From: JANXVV01 sp038230975
GTDB taxonomy: Bacteria > Planctomycetota > Phycisphaerae > Tepidisphaerales > Tepidisphaeraceae
Length of the DNA stretch: 5,774 bases
Direction of reading: 5' to 3'
Assembly (NCBI GenBank): GCA_038230975.1
Contig: JBBRMF010000317.1
Coordinates: 1 to 5,774, forward strand
A program made the translations under genes and the position numbers. Position 1 is the stretch's first letter. Each line of letters opens with the position of its first letter. The notes below the pieces were generated by a model, which was not told where the DNA came from, did no database searches, and worked only from the letters and a program-made list of their open reading frames with translations. This document shows, piece by piece, positions 5,774 to 5,774 of the stretch.

Positions 5774-5774
5774 C

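Noticed and set aside
1..5774. CRISPR array, tRNA, rRNA, transposase or phage genes
   Set aside because: No spaced direct repeats, cloverleaf-like sequence or transposase motif was seen on reading either strand. The only strong repeat is the single inverted repeat at 5143-5226.

Overview
The window looks like a piece of a planctomycete (or close PVC-group) chromosome. The best evidence is the H-X9-DG protein at the right end, a prepilin-like family greatly expanded in Planctomycetes. A Cys-rich short protein of a planctomycete kind, scarce Shine-Dalgarno signals and a long intergenic palindrome agree with this. The assignment rests on recognising families from sequence, not on a database search.

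Layout, left to right. Positions 1-130 hold no convincing gene. Two small minus-strand genes follow, two bases apart: an N-terminal fragment of a PIN-domain protein (131-478) and its upstream partner, a short protein of unknown function (481-795). The pair resembles a two-gene module common in cyanobacteria, and here the PIN protein has lost its C-terminal third. A minus-strand 834-residue protein (936-3440) is a cytoplasmic-type GH15 glucoamylase with its catalytic residues intact, fused to a C-terminal ferredoxin-like domain with two iron-sulfur cluster motifs. Upstream of it, also on the minus strand, lies a short protein with 11 cysteines (3566-3937). Diverging from that across a 65-base gap is a plus-strand gene for a TPR-methyltransferase (4003-5151).

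The stop codon of the methyltransferase gene lies inside a perfect 30-bp inverted repeat (arms 5143-5172 and 5197-5226) that fills most of the gap to the convergent right-hand gene. That gene (minus, 5254 to beyond the window) encodes the C-terminal part of an H-X9-DG/DUF1559-type protein. Its reading frame is broken near 5660-5695, and the upstream part continues in another frame to the window edge.

How the genes relate: the four left-hand genes are co-oriented, but the 125- and 140-base gaps suggest separate transcription units, except for the tightly coupled small-protein/PIN pair. The GH15 enzyme probably acts on intracellular alpha-glucans or maltooligosaccharides. The strongest anomaly is its fusion to a ferredoxin domain, which would place an alpha-glucan hydrolase under possible redox influence or in an electron-transfer complex. 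No CRISPR array, tRNA, rRNA or transposase was seen.
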